A DNA stretch of 64,000 nt from Gigantopelta aegis (GCF_016097555.1 NC_054704.1:2934891-2998890); one strand, 5' to 3'; shown: positions 27,101 through 32,821, counted from the first letter of the stretch. Made by a program: numbers and translations. Notes: generated by a model not told the origin, from the sequence alone.

Positions 27101-27684
27101 TTGGTATTTTTGTTATTAAATGTAAAATAGTCAAGAAAAATGTTCAGTTATGAACAGTTAAAGTTTGTTTTGTTTAACGACACCACTAGAACACATTATT
27201 GACTTAATTATCAGCTGTTGGATGTCAAACATTTGGTAATTCTGACTCGTAGTCATCAGAGGAATCACGCTACATTTTTCAATTAGCAGCGAGGAATCTT
27301 TTATCTGTACTTTGCTACAGAGAAAAAAGCACATACTACGGCTGTTGACCAGTTGTGGTGGACTGGTTGGAACGAGAAGTTATGAACAGATTAATTCACT
27401 TTAAAAATGAGTAATGTATATAATTAATGTTTTTAGAGGAGTCTGTCAGTTTTCATGTTGTGTGTTTTGACCGTCTTGTCATTACTTCTACCGTTAACAT
27501 CAGTGTTTGTTGTTTCAGCTTCCTGACACTGTCAGATGTGATCACGGGACAGCCTGACATCCGACAGAGACAGCTGTCCAACTCCGCGCCAGACGTCATG
27601 TGTCGCGGTCCACCAGACATTTCACTGGGAGCCGTCAGACCTCTCTTGCTGCAACTCTTACAGCAGCACACCGCAACAGAGTAA
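1..27684 (+). CDS. HPS6: HPS6-like BLOC-2 subunit gene, 19 exons, 5' end outside window
   Basis: This is a spliced gene assembled from 19 in-phase exons with GT-AG boundaries: 1-18, 1389-1523, 2628-2720, 3463-3673, 4233-4341, 6330-6492, 7036-7141, 7479-7599, 8386-8524, 9270-9365, 10103-10214, 10593-10657, 12438-12591, 12814-13511, 17370-17447, 22731-22831, 23497-23644, 26962-27020, 27519-27684. They encode 923 residues, or about 738 if only the last repeat of exon 14 is coding. HPS6 proteins are usually about 775-800 residues. The call rests on an N-terminal half like a WD/beta-propeller (GHVQCWQYTEYFSWDRLVDF, VVYEDGNVRLYHCETG), on the block VVSVCVHPTHNLMYWCERR, which I recall as like an HPS6 segment ending in VWCEER, and on a helical C-terminal half (DPERALKLLLQYKQ). 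From family knowledge, HPS6 joins HPS3 and HPS5 in BLOC-2, a cytosolic complex that sorts cargo from endosomes to lysosome-related organelles. The human coding region is, from memory, a single exon, so these introns are notable. The exon structure is firmer than the name. A profile search against PF15702 would decide. Confidence 0.65.
100..505. repeat. 79-bp tandem array, five units
   Basis: Units of 78-80 bp share the core ctagtcacagtggccagtga and the AT-rich segment ending ataattgacctgg. They lie in intron 1 and are nearly identical to one another. Confidence 0.9.
506..811. other. Non-repeat insert between two blocks of the 79-bp array
   Basis: This 300-bp stretch splits the 79-bp array. 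It contains an imperfect inverted repeat built on ggttgaagtattc (about 630-646) and gaatacttcattaacc (about 692-708). I see no gene; the small reverse-strand ORFs look spurious. It may be a small hairpin element. Confidence 0.4.
812..1290. repeat. Second, diverged block of the 79-bp array
   Basis: About six units resemble 100-505 but carry gaccagtaagatca in place of ggccagtgagatca. Unit length varies from about 66 to 96 bp. The block ends about 100 bp before exon 2. Confidence 0.85.
1389..1523 (+). CDS. HPS6: HPS6-like exon 2
   Basis: These 45 codons in phase 0 follow the acceptor tttttcag and end before gttggt. The product includes VWLVPGHLLVSCDNGSKLHA, with the hydrophobic strand spacing expected of a propeller blade. 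Confidence 0.7.
2628..2720 (+). CDS. HPS6: HPS6-like exon 3
   Basis: These 31 codons in phase 0 lie between catttag and gtgagt. The end of the product, IIVSELYADVIFI, leads directly into the W-containing strand of exon 4. Confidence 0.75.
3030..3365 (+). repeat. Dispersed repeat family X, copy 1
   Basis: This copy shares a long diverged similarity with 51965-52320 and 35490-35740, in the same orientation. Landmarks are aaatggggaaa, acctggatgaccagaatcactt, and a terminal block tagagtctgtcac. No coding capacity is evident. It lies in intron 3. Confidence 0.55.
3463..3673 (+). CDS. HPS6: HPS6-like exon 4
   Basis: The exon encodes 70 codons plus one base, between gttcag and gtaact. It contains GHVQCWQYTEYFSWDRLVDF and then VVSVCVHPTHNLMYWCERR, the segment that most suggests HPS6. 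One base (G) carries over to exon 5 and forms Asp. Confidence 0.85.
3715..3757 (-). repeat. Short SINE fragment
   Basis: The segment accacggctggcgatatacc and what follows resembles the reverse strand of the SINE body (ggtatatcaaaggccatgg) near its tRNA-like head. Confidence 0.35.
4233..4341 (+). CDS. HPS6: HPS6-like exon 5
   Basis: The exon lies between gttttacag and gtaaca and encodes DVYGLKKKDVGSAVAVVHNC and then PACDVFPVGNNLFISS. It ends with a two-base overhang (AG). A Tc1 element sits in the following intron. Confidence 0.8.
4736..6230 (-). mobile_element. Tc1-type transposon, copy 1 (inverted in intron 5)
   Basis: The 1,495-bp element is flanked by TA target duplications (4734-4735, 6231-6232). 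Its terminal inverted repeats begin TACTCTTCAAAA. A near-identical element lies at 59306-60794 in the opposite orientation. It sits inside the intron before exon 6 and antisense to the gene. Confidence 0.9.
4909..5896 (-). pseudogene. Tc1 transposase, broken by one stop and a frameshift
   Basis: The reading starts MPRLSEPQRNNAIGRLDAGE with a paired-type helix-turn-helix (STISRLWDRYQQHGS). The catalytic blocks are WFSDES, HDNARPHTA and SPDLNPIEHLWDEL, with 34 residues between the second Asp and the Glu (DD34E, typical of Tc1). Compared with copy 2, an Arg codon has become TGA (plus-strand bases 5522-5524), and one C is missing from a short run near 5050. The C-terminal QAVVNTRGGHTRY is therefore in another frame. 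Copy 1 retains nine bases that copy 2 lacks just after the LDR codons. The protein should not be functional. Confidence 0.85.
6330..6492 (+). CDS. HPS6: HPS6-like exon 6
   Basis: The acceptor is gatgtag and the donor gtaaac. The AG overhang plus A gives Arg, then HPGDGVHVSLVINPDTDLVS and on to VVDLRAVLVQCLSAVTK. This frame has no ATG, so an ATG-based ORF search misses it. The exon starts about 100 bp after the Tc1 element ends (6230). Confidence 0.75.
7036..7141 (+). CDS. HPS6: HPS6-like exon 7
   Basis: The exon lies between attttcag and gtaaac. It encodes SNQLRGTVGVQFDPMSQTTA then VVYEDGNVRLYHCETG, a propeller-like blade with the D-G-x-V-R-L-Y strand. One base carries over. Confidence 0.85.
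7479..7599 (+). CDS. HPS6: HPS6-like exon 8
   Basis: The exon lies between tattttag and gtaatc. It encodes DKKTDVVVTSGTLPHHPGEM then DTNRWFVTKHVIGVVDSSTV and leaves an AG overhang. Confidence 0.8.
8386..8524 (+). CDS. HPS6: HPS6-like exon 9
   Basis: The exon follows ttttaccag and ends before gtatgg. It encodes LFDVVKGCQLPEVTSPDGSD and ends TAGFYTKTNFFLIQ, returning the frame to phase 0. Confidence 0.8.
9105..9157. repeat. (TTA)n microsatellite
   Basis: A pure att/tta trinucleotide run lies in intron 9. Confidence 0.9.
9270..9365 (+). CDS. HPS6: HPS6-like exon 10
   Basis: These 32 codons lie between gttaacag and gttagt and encode RDSHKDHPTDFSSISETQNF then QTEALHIAYLIE, probably the start of the helical half. 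The last 40 bases are duplicated just downstream (9371-9415) with a second possible donor at 9414. Confidence 0.75.
9326..9415 (+). repeat. 45-bp duplication of the exon 10 end and donor
   Basis: Bases 9326-9370 and 9371-9415 align from ttttcaga through ctcttcatat to gttag/gtttag. The second copy stays open in the exon frame and ends at another possible donor (cag|gtttag at 9413/9414). Use of that donor would add 16 codons. Confidence 0.75.
10103..10214 (+). CDS. HPS6: HPS6-like exon 11
   Basis: The exon lies between ctacatttag and gttagt. It encodes a charged helical stretch, PETKKKLDELHKIWKDKQ, then TRPTKSKLSQLV, and carries over one base. Confidence 0.7.
10593..10657 (+). CDS. HPS6: HPS6-like exon 12
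   Basis: This short exon lies between ctttgtag and gtgagt. It encodes DPYLFEFWRLEEMTGSIFDD then GE and returns the frame to phase 0. Confidence 0.75.
10872..11252 (+). mobile_element. tRNA-derived SINE (head type 1) with 16-bp target duplication
   Basis: The head begins CCGGCCTCGGTGGCGTCGTG with A-box-like tggcgtcgtgg and B-box-like ggttcggatcc. The body contains aaataaaagatcccttgctg and ends cgttaaataaaacatttctt. A perfect 16-bp duplication, TTTCATACTGAGATCA, flanks it (10856-10871 and 11253-11268), which is the mark of LINE-mediated retroposition. Confidence 0.92.
11600..11640. repeat. Poly-C run followed by (AC)n
   Basis: More than 20 C residues are followed by acacacacac. This is low complexity in intron 12, with no other feature nearby. 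Confidence 0.85.
12438..12591 (+). CDS. HPS6: HPS6-like exon 13
   Basis: The exon lies between cttgtag and gttcaa. It encodes VSTDCGDVSPRSEILDRSQS then LVTQEARLLWMSEKSPNDVL and on to FDTG. One base (G) carries over to whichever acceptor of exon 14 is used. Confidence 0.75.
12814..13430 (+). repeat. 90/96-bp exonic minisatellite
   Basis: Seven units share gatgttgagtcagaagacat, cggtggctcactgtgctggg and a variable GAT run. Length differences of 6 bp come from extra GAT codons. The first unit is one base out of register with the rest (97-bp spacing), yet the long frame stays open. Confidence 0.9.
12814..13511 (+). CDS. HPS6: HPS6-like exon 14 with an in-frame acidic minisatellite
   Basis: The stretch is open throughout. 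Its unique 3' end encodes SNSLIFDHICRLLFKLEPSR and then L, followed by donor gttagt. Upstream lie seven units of 90-97 bp, encoding repeats of the form VESEDISRWLTVLGL followed by an Asp run and VVNHLVVDDD. Unit spacings are 97, 90, 90, 96, 90 and 96 bp, so all but the first keep the frame. Most units contain gttgtag, a candidate acceptor in the same phase as exon 13. The true exon may therefore begin at 12814 or at any later unit, adding about 47 to 232 residues. Only the final unit and the unique end are firmly coding. Confidence 0.6.
13703..14555 (+). repeat. 853-bp dispersed repeat family Y, copy 1
   Basis: From cagacctgtcaacc to taataccgcaaatgtactaa this matches 63114-63985 in the same orientation. 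Shared blocks include cggattctgcaggagtctcc, aattgtcccgactatttaac and aagtaccacgccactgttcc. No intact ORF is present. It could be a non-autonomous transposon or a LINE piece. Confidence 0.8.
14981..15775. repeat. 89-bp tandem array, nine units
   Basis: Unit starts (aaataattactccagg) fall at 14981, 15071, 15160, 15249, 15338 and so on. Units are nearly identical, which suggests recent homogenisation. Each holds the short palindrome actgttgaacagt. It lies in intron 14. Confidence 0.92.
16263..17193 (+). mobile_element. AT-rich element, copy A, with a palindromic end
   Basis: The reverse complement of this region reappears at 24785-25585. Shared blocks include attaaatttatatgca, gcctgtagtattgtttgtgt and accagtcagattgccgtaaa/accaatcagattgccataaa. 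At its left, 16263-16297 and 16346-16381 form an inverted repeat around ttcggttcatacttgcatga. There is no ORF, so it is probably non-autonomous. Confidence 0.65.
17370..17447 (+). CDS. HPS6: HPS6-like exon 15
   Basis: These 26 codons in phase 0 lie between tctgttcag and gtgagt and encode IVFVRCAQRVSEQTIGVSAF then VRKKHT. The intron before it is about 3.9 kb long and holds the 853-bp dispersed repeat, the 89-bp array and a palindromic element. Confidence 0.75.
18241..19135 (+). pseudogene. Decayed Tc1/mariner-type transposase
   Basis: The start MRRLHRQESLRVLGMLQVGT is followed by an HTH-like stretch and a TGA (18352-18354). Further stops and frame changes follow. Recognisable pieces are FSDESRFTLDFHDRR (near 18670), MVWGGITMTGRTQLHIVHGQ (18789), VFLDDNARAHQSLL and PWPA-stop-SPDLSPI. 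The final catalytic Glu is not preserved. It is a different, older lineage than the copies at 4.7 and 59.3 kb. I could not find its terminal repeats. Confidence 0.75.
19993..22256 (+). pseudogene. pogo-type transposase (CENP-B HTH plus DDE_1), broken
   Basis: The N-terminal part resembles the CENP-B/pogo DNA-binding region (KRCWKQMSIGEKRDI; then KLDNLEQVLFMWFSDVRSQN). Pieces of the DDE_1 domain follow: NLDETGLFYKLGPN, ANATGTDRLTPLVIGK, VILLVDNATSH and FLPPNTTSHIQPMDAGIIRN. The last open part (21965-22258) is an acidic C-terminus ending AVCAVEHYNAGHI. Several stops and frameshifts, plus the insert at 20700-21471, make it inactive. Confidence 0.8.
20700..21471. mobile_element. 772-bp insertion in the pogo element with 8-bp flanking repeat
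   Basis: TCACATAC occurs at 20692-20699 and 21472-21479, exactly at the points where transposase homology stops and resumes. The insert is AT- and AC-rich without a convincing ORF or clear terminal repeats. Its class is unknown; an 8-bp duplication would suit a hAT-type element. Confidence 0.6.
22731..22831 (+). CDS. HPS6: HPS6-like exon 16
   Basis: The exon lies between ctgttttag and gtaagt and encodes SLYYKRAVGCLPDPSMSCNP then DTASQVTAQLIRA, with a TG overhang. Its 3' part and donor are copied in tandem downstream (22849-23150). Confidence 0.8.
22849..23150 (+). repeat. 83-bp tandem copies of the exon 16 end plus donor
   Basis: Between three and four units each repeat gacacagccagtcaggttac-type exon sequence, cttattctagcctg and the donor gtaagt, followed by intron bases up to attacag. 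Each unit therefore carries both a donor and a candidate acceptor. Confidence 0.9.
23222..23252. repeat. (AAT)n microsatellite
   Basis: A short pure trinucleotide run lies in intron 16. Confidence 0.85.
23497..23644 (+). CDS. HPS6: HPS6-like exon 17
   Basis: The exon follows ttgttttcag, completes the TG overhang as Cys, then encodes GEEHDPERALKLLLQYKQWQ, ASITLVKQQDEKSQLRACLL and YITLSHLAQ. This is an alpha-helical, clathrin-repeat-like stretch. The donor is gtacgt. The last 30-40 bases plus the donor have expanded into a 1-kb minisatellite. Confidence 0.85.
23613..24685 (+). repeat. 1-kb minisatellite from the exon 17 end plus donor
   Basis: Dozens of units are combinations of ctcctgtacatcacactg, tctcacctggctcag and gtacgt/gtacatgt. 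The first unit is the authentic exon 17 end. Units vary between about 28 and 50 bp because modules are included or dropped. All three forward frames are open across it for hundreds of codons; I take these to be artefacts. Confidence 0.92.
24785..25585 (-). mobile_element. AT-rich element, copy B (inverse of 16.3-17.2 kb)
   Basis: It matches copy A in reverse complement from the block gaaataattaaattttctttg to ggagtcatacagtgtgcaca. A poly-C run (24903-24920) interrupts it. There is no ORF of note. Copies A and B are about 8 kb apart in opposite orientation. Confidence 0.7.
26040..26950. repeat. 67-bp array abutting the exon 18 acceptor
   Basis: About 13 units of 67-68 bp (ttagtccagtcgacacagaa as landmark). 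The first nine carry gtgctgggggccataaacat; the later ones carry gtgaccacctaaaacat, so there are two subfamilies in two blocks. The last diverged unit runs into the exon 18 polypyrimidine tract. Confidence 0.92.
26962..27020 (+). CDS. HPS6: HPS6-like exon 18
   Basis: The exon lies between aatttcttttcag and gtacag and encodes HQILAQFAEDIFSMVPTWQ with an AG overhang. The 67-bp intronic array runs up to its acceptor. Confidence 0.8.
27150..27380 (-). repeat. SINE fragment in intron 18
   Basis: Read on the reverse strand, the tail tttaacgacaccactagaac, the body and the segment near the head (ccagttgtggtggactgg) match the SINE copies below. It is diverged and truncated. Confidence 0.7.
27519..27684 (+). 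CDS. HPS6: HPS6-like exon 19, terminal
   Basis: The exon follows gttgtttcag. The AG overhang plus C gives Ser, then FLTLSDVITGQPDIRQRQLS, then SLGAVRPLLLQLLQQHTATE and TAA at 27682-27684. Codon use is richer in G and C than the surrounding DNA. I see no clear nearby polyadenylation signal. A weak donor (gagtaatc) overlaps the stop, but joining it to the 30.5-kb candidate exon would not keep an open frame. Confidence 0.8.
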
Positions 27685-28469
27685 TCATTGTCCGGTGATA
27701 CTTTATGTCTTTCGTTGTCACTGGAGAAATCCGGTGTGGAGAAAACAGTCTTCACTTGACAAAACATGATCAGTTGGGTCAGGTCACAGCCAAACTACAG
27801 TATGTGATACAGTATCCTATGAGATACTGACAGTATTACATGGATGTAATTAACCTAGGAGATACCAAGAGCAATTACTGAATGATATTCTGAGAATATT
27901 ACATGTATACAATTATGGTGCCTTTGGAAGGGTGGCTGTCTTTGGATACATAGTTATGGAAGTTTTTGTGGCTGTTTGGGTTCGTGGATGTGTGGCTGTC
28001 TAGTTTTGTGGCTGTCAAATTATAGCTGTATGTGAGTGTGTGTCTTTGTGGGGTGGATGAGAATTTGGTGTCCAAGGGTGGATTTGTGGGCATTGGTAAG
28101 AATGTGTCGGTCATTAATGAATATATTAAAAATGGTTGGTGATAACATACGCTTTTGCCATAATCCAATGTTTGAATGGAATAGTGTTAAGCAGCTTGTT
28201 TTTGTTTGAACACTGTAAATTACATTTAAATTATTGATTATGTTTAATATATTTCCTGTAATTTCCATCAATGCAACTTTGTGGAATAATTTTTGTCTGT
28301 TAACATAATCAAATGCCAGTTTAAATTCAACAATACATGCATAAACGTGTTTATTTTTACATCAGTATTTATCAGTGAATGTGTTTAATGTATATGTGTG
28401 GTCTATAGTCTGGTAACAGTCTTAACATTCAGTTTGGATATGTCAGTTTGATGACTTTTATCTATGTAG

Positions 28470-28783
28470 AAGGCGAGATGTAGCCCAGTGGTAAAGCACT
28501 CACTTCATGGGCAGTTGGTCTAGGATCGATCCCTGTCAGTGGCCCCATTGGGCTAATTTCTCGTTCCAGCCAGTGCACTATGTCTGGTATATCAAAGGCC
28601 ATGGTATGTGCTATCCTGTCCTTGGGATCGTGCATATAAAAGATCCCTTGCTACTAATGGAAAAATGTAGCAGGTTTCCTCTCTAAGACTATATGTCACA
28701 ATTACCAAATGTTTGACATCCAATAGCCGATGATTAATAAATCAATGTGCTCTTGTGGTGTTGTTAAACAATTTTTTTTTTAA
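28470..28783 (+). mobile_element. tRNA-derived SINE (head type 2)
   Basis: The head gatgtagcccagtggtaaag with B-box-like ggatcgatccc is followed by the shared body aaaggccatggtatgtgcta and cataaaagatcccttgctac, ending gtggtgttgttaaacaa. It is inserted in the LINE remnant. Confidence 0.85.
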
Positions 28784-29175
28784 CTTTGCTTTCCTTTTTA
28801 TACAATGGAATAATGATTGAATGAGCTCTCTTTTTATACAATGGAATAATGATTGAACGGGCCCTCTTTTTATACAATGGAATACTGATTGAATGAGTCC
28901 TCTTTTTATACAATGGAATAATGATTGAATGAGCCCTCTTTTTATACAATGGAATAATGATTGAATGAGTCCTCTTTTTATATAATGGAATACTGATTGA
29001 ATGAGCCCTCTTTTTATACAATGGAATAATGATTGAATGAGCTCTTTTTATACATGGAATAATGATTGAACGAGTCCTCTTTTTATACAATGGAATAATG
29101 ATTGAACGAGTCCTCTTTTTATACAATGGAGTCCTCTTTTTATACAATGGAATAATGATTGAATGAGCCCTCTGT
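28784..29175 (-). repeat. 36-bp minisatellite made from a LINE RT segment
   Basis: About ten units of ctctttttatacaatggaat plus aatgattgaatgagcc. Read in reverse, each encodes the 12-residue SIIIPLYKKRTH, which is the conserved segment of the LINE ORF it interrupts. Confidence 0.85.
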
Positions 29176-29539
29176 TTTTGGATAAAATCTTTAACAAATT
29201 CATTACTTATATTGACATCTCCTTGAGCTTTTCCTAATTTCATTTCTTTAATTGCAATATTTCATTTGCATGGATTGGAATATTGTTTGATTATATTTTA
29301 AATTATTCTTAGAGTGGTCTTCACTGGTTCGATACATTTAATGGATATCTTTTATCAGGTGTCTTGAAAATGTTTTGGGCCTGTTATTATTTCATTTTTG
29401 ACTTTCCCTTTAATATTATTTATTGTTTGCCACAACAGTTTTGAATTATTTCTTAAGACATCTCTAAGTTTTGCTTTAATGAGTTTCTTATTCCTCTGGG
29501 CCTGTGCTTATAAAACTTTTGAGTCCAGACTCAATCTTT

Positions 29540-29605
29540 AATGAAGTTAAAGTTTGTTTTTGTTTAACGACACTACTAGTGCTGTACTAGAGCACTTCTT
29601 ATTCT
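29540..29605 (-). repeat. SINE tail fragment
   Basis: The segment gttaaagtttgtttttgttt then aacgacactactagt matches the reverse strand of the SINE 3' tail. Confidence 0.6.
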
Positions 29606-29902
29606 TCTTCTTAGTGAGAATAATTTCTTACTTCGATTAATCGTAACTGCAACCATGACATTGAGAATGAAGACCGATGCCGGTGTATTTCATACAGAAG
29701 CCCTTTTGTTCATCATGTCCAGTCACCATGAATTTAACAAGATTTATTGCTCATAGCTGAACCTGTGCATTACTACTGGAAGAAAGACAAATATAGAAAA
29801 CACAGGTGCTTGGTTCTTGAAATATTGCAGCAAAGAAAAAGATTTGGAATGTTGCGTCGTCTTGTTAAAGAGCTTGCTGGATTCAGAAGGATTCCAACAA
29901 AA

Positions 29903-30075
29903 TTTGTGTTTTAGAGCCCCACCTTGTCACAGTGAACCTAACAAGGAATGACTTAAGTTGAACAGGTTTTAGAGCCCCACCTTGTCACAGTGAACCTAAG
30001 AAGGAATGACTTAATTTGAACAGGTTTTAGAGCCCCACCTTATCACAGTGAACCTAACAAGGAATGACTTTCAAT
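29903..30075. repeat. Three tandem copies of a 57-bp unit
   Basis: The unit begins gttttagagccccacctt and continues gtcacagtgaacctaacaag. The three copies are nearly identical. Confidence 0.85.
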
Positions 30076-30471
30076 TGGCTTGAGCTAATAAGTTAGACTC
30101 ACATTTAAATAGTGTTAACTTCTGTTTAGTTATAGAAAATGTAATACACAAATGCCAATTAGACAATGATTATGGCATCAACTGTTTTATGAAAATTTGC
30201 CATCCTGATACTATTATTTGTAAAGTCTACACCTCCTCCACCTCTGCATTTTTCCTGAAAATGCTCTTAGAGGAAGGCTTAAACAAAGAAAATAAAAGTT
30301 GATTGTTTAAAACATGAAATATATAATGGATTACTTGAGTGTACTACAGCTTATTGAGTAATGTCCGGGTTCTTCCTTATTTACATCACGCGACAGGAGT
30401 TAAGAAAATCAGTCAAATCTAGGAGATGGAGATTTCACATTGTATATTGATTGCAAACGGTGTGTTTTCAG

Positions 30472-31015
30472 TCTCAGTTGCCCAGCTCTGTTATAGCCAA
30501 GATAACGTCTGATGTGTTTCTTCGTCCATACCTGGGGCCTGCCCACATTGACACTGGTTACGTTCATAGTGGATACATTGACACTGGTTATGTTCATAGT
30601 GGTTACATTGACACTGGTTACGTTCATAGTGGTTACATTGACACTGGTTACGTTCATAGTGGTTACATTCATAATGGTTACATTGACACTGGTTACGTTC
30701 ATAGTGGTTACATTGACACTGGTTACGTTCATAGTGGTTACATTCATAATGGTTACACTGACACTGGTTACTTTCATAGTGGTTACATTGACACTGGTTA
30801 TGTTCATAGTGGTTACATTGACACTGGTTACGTTCATAGTGGTTACATTGACACTGGTTATGTTCATAGTGGTTACATTCATAGTGCTTAGTATGCTGTG
30901 TTGTCCTGCTATAAGGGAGCACATTGCTGAACTGCTGGAGGGAGACATCATGCAGTGTGCTCGAGGTTGCAGATTAGAGGTAGCATCGGAGGAAGATGGC
31001 TATTCTCTGCATTAA
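30472..31015 (+). CDS. Candidate exon pair of unknown gene, split by a 30-bp minisatellite
   Basis: An exon-like segment follows gtgttttcag at 30472 and reads SQLPSSVIAKITSDVFLRPY then LGPAHIDT. A second segment from 30885 reads SMLCCPAIREHIAELLEGDI, MQCARGCRLEVASEEDGYSL and H, then TAA (31013-31015). Removing the repeats as an intron from 30557 (gttacg) to 30884 (catag) joins the two in frame. Composition and the amphipathic helices look coding. The phase does not match exon 19 of the HPS6-like gene, so this may be an alternative end of that gene, another gene or a remnant. I recognise no family. Confidence 0.35.
30545..30890. repeat. 30-bp minisatellite between the candidate exons
   Basis: About eleven units of attgacactggttacgttca plus tagtggttac, with 15-bp half-unit variants (attcataatggttac). 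Because 30 and 15 are multiples of three, several frames on both strands stay open. Those frames are not independent genes. Confidence 0.92.
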
Positions 31016-31077
31016 AGAATAACTCTGCCATCTGAAATTGCATCACCCTTTTAACTTGTTTTTGGAGGTTTTGTCAC

Positions 31078-31200
31078 CTTGTGCCAGAGATGTCACCAGT
31101 AACTTGAGTACCAGGTTCGGGTAGCTTTGTGCCAGAGATGTCTCCAGTAACTTGAGTACCAGGTTCGGGTAGTATTGTGCCAGAGATGTCTCCAGAAATG
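31078..31200. repeat. 48-bp tandem repeat, about 2.5 units
   Basis: gtgccagagatgtctccagt and aacttgagtaccaggttcgg recur at 31081, 31129 and 31177. Confidence 0.85.
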
Positions 31201-31281
31201 TGTCAAACGGAAATGTAACTATCTTAAATACTGTTGACAGGAAATTTAAATGGTAATGGAAATCCTTTGTCTGTCTGAATA

Positions 31282-31870
31282 TCATATGCCAGAGAGTCCC
31301 AACACTGTTTCTAAATTGTCCATGGGAGAGAAGTGGTACCGTTTTCCTTCTTTTGTCTCTCCATACACCTTTCCATTAAAATACCATGCATTAACTATAT
31401 GTTGGTGTTGTTTTAGTCGGTTAATCAGGAGTACATTTGTTTCTGTCACATCTTGTGCAAAACAGATAGTATGTTCATCTTTGAACTGCTTTCTCACTTT
31501 CAGTATTTTCACTTTTACATCTGAAGATTGGAATTTAACAATGACTGGTTTTAATTTCTTTTTATCAGAATGATGTATTCTGTGGATGGCCACAATATCA
31601 TCTTTTTCTAAGTTCACATCTCCTTTATCTTTCAGAATCTTGGAAAAAAAACTTTTTTAAATTTTCTCCTTTTTTTCTCTGGCAGGTTAAAGACTGATAT
31701 TGTTCTTTCTGGAATATTGTTTATTTCTGTTAGTAATATAGCTGTATTGACTTGTGCTAGTTTTTCACCTAAAGATTTAATCTCACATATTTCTTTCTCT
31801 TGCTTTTCTATCTGCTCATTTCATTTTTCGTTTTCCAGTGTGATATCGTAGCAATCACTTTTCACTCGAT
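31282..31870 (-). pseudogene. L1-type ORF1 remnant
   Basis: The reverse-strand frame from 31617 reads DDIVAIHRIHHSDKKKLKPV then IVKFQSSDVKVKILKVRKQF, and ends HIVNAWYFNGKVYGETKEGK then RYHFSPMDNLE. This layout (RIG-like start, PIIVKF, K-VLK-RK, a W followed by G-x-V-x-x-x-T-x-x-G) is that of the C-terminal domain of L1 ORF1 RNA-binding proteins. Upstream (31620-31870) a charged coiled-coil-like stretch remains, in a shifted frame. Where its ORF2 would be is unclear; the LINE at 28-29.5 kb may or may not be its partner. Confidence 0.6.
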
Positions 31871-32439
31871 CGATGTCAAGTTCACTATAGTTCATCAAGA
31901 TTAACCTTGAATACATGTGCAAGCACAAATCAAGGTTAATCTGCCTAACGCATTACGCCTATAGCGAGATCTGAACGGTTCCGAGCAGTTTTGCTGGGAA
32001 CGGAATTGCAGTCAAAATAACTACTACCATCATGTTTTTCCACCCTAATCGTGAATTGTGATCTATTTCGAGCTTATGGAGACCAAGAAATACTTACTTT
32101 GAAATGATCTTCACTTTGAATTAAAGGAAAAAAAGTCTGACTGTGGGTTTTTTTAAAAACGCATAGTTATTGTTATCTGCCCTTATTGGAGGGAAATAAA
32201 CTCGGAACAGTCTTGTATGTGGAAAAGGATCGGTGAAGTCATTTCTCATTCCCTAATAAATTAAAAAAACAATAAAACTAAAAATGAAGTTAATAAAATA
32301 AAGTAAAAAGTTAATGAAATAAAATAAAATAACATTTATTAATTAATAGATATGAAATAAAAATATAATTCAATTATAAAGATATTTTTTTTAAATGTGA
32401 ATAATAAATTTTTAAAATAAATAATAATGAATATATATA

Positions 32440-32600
32440 AATGAAATAAACAAGGGCATGTGCAGGAAATTTTGCAGGAGGTGGGGTCGAGGTGTCTGGC
32501 GAAGCCCGACACCGCGAGCGCCGCAGGCGCAAACCCATGGTGGGGGGTCTGGGGGAATATGAAATTTGTTTTCGCCTTGAGCAGGGGGGGTTTCGACCCC

Positions 32601-32634
<34 letters not shown>

Positions 32635-32645
32635 GCGAACGCGCC
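32440..32645. repeat. Dispersed repeat fragment with (CA)n
   Basis: The G/C-rich block gcgagcgccgcaggcgcaaa, followed by ggggtctgggggaatatg and a (CA)n run, stands out from the AT-rich surroundings. I recall similar GC-rich blocks as dispersed repeats in mollusc genomes. The ORFs here come from the low-complexity run. Confidence 0.5.
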
Positions 32646-32821
32646 TGATAAAACTAACACATTTTTCTCATTTGCCAGTAATTGAAATGTTACTGCTGTG
32701 TCTTGCTTCTTCCTTAGTGTTCCATTTAACAACAAAATAATACTTTAAAATAAAAGTTAATTAATTTCTCTACAAGTAACTAAAATATAAGTACTAAGAC
32801 TATTTTTAAACTGGTATTTAC

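Larger units (their letters stand above)
27900..29520 (-). pseudogene. LINE reverse-transcriptase remnant, broken by a minisatellite and a SINE
   Basis: In order along the reverse strand: linker LIKAKLRDVLRNNSKLLWQT (about 29.4-29.5 kb); MKLGKAQGDVNISNEFVKDF (29243 downward) leading to SIIIPLYKK, an RT-upstream motif; then, beyond an inserted SINE, FKLAFDYVNRQKLFHKV (about 28.3 kb, motif A type) and KRMLSPTIFNIFIND (about 28.15 kb, the LSP-x-LFN-x-YIND block). I do not see the YADD box. The order is right for one LINE. Frames are broken and it is not functional. It lies just after the HPS6-like stop, on the opposite strand. Confidence 0.7.

Noticed and set aside
27682..30472. Splice from exon 19 to the 30.5-kb candidate exon
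   Set aside because: The only donor near the stop (gagtaatc) leaves two bases, and the resulting frame meets TAG within a few codons.
30409..31015. Four ORFs on both strands of 143-180 codons
   Set aside because: The 30/15-bp unit keeps several frames open. Only the unique flanks look coding.
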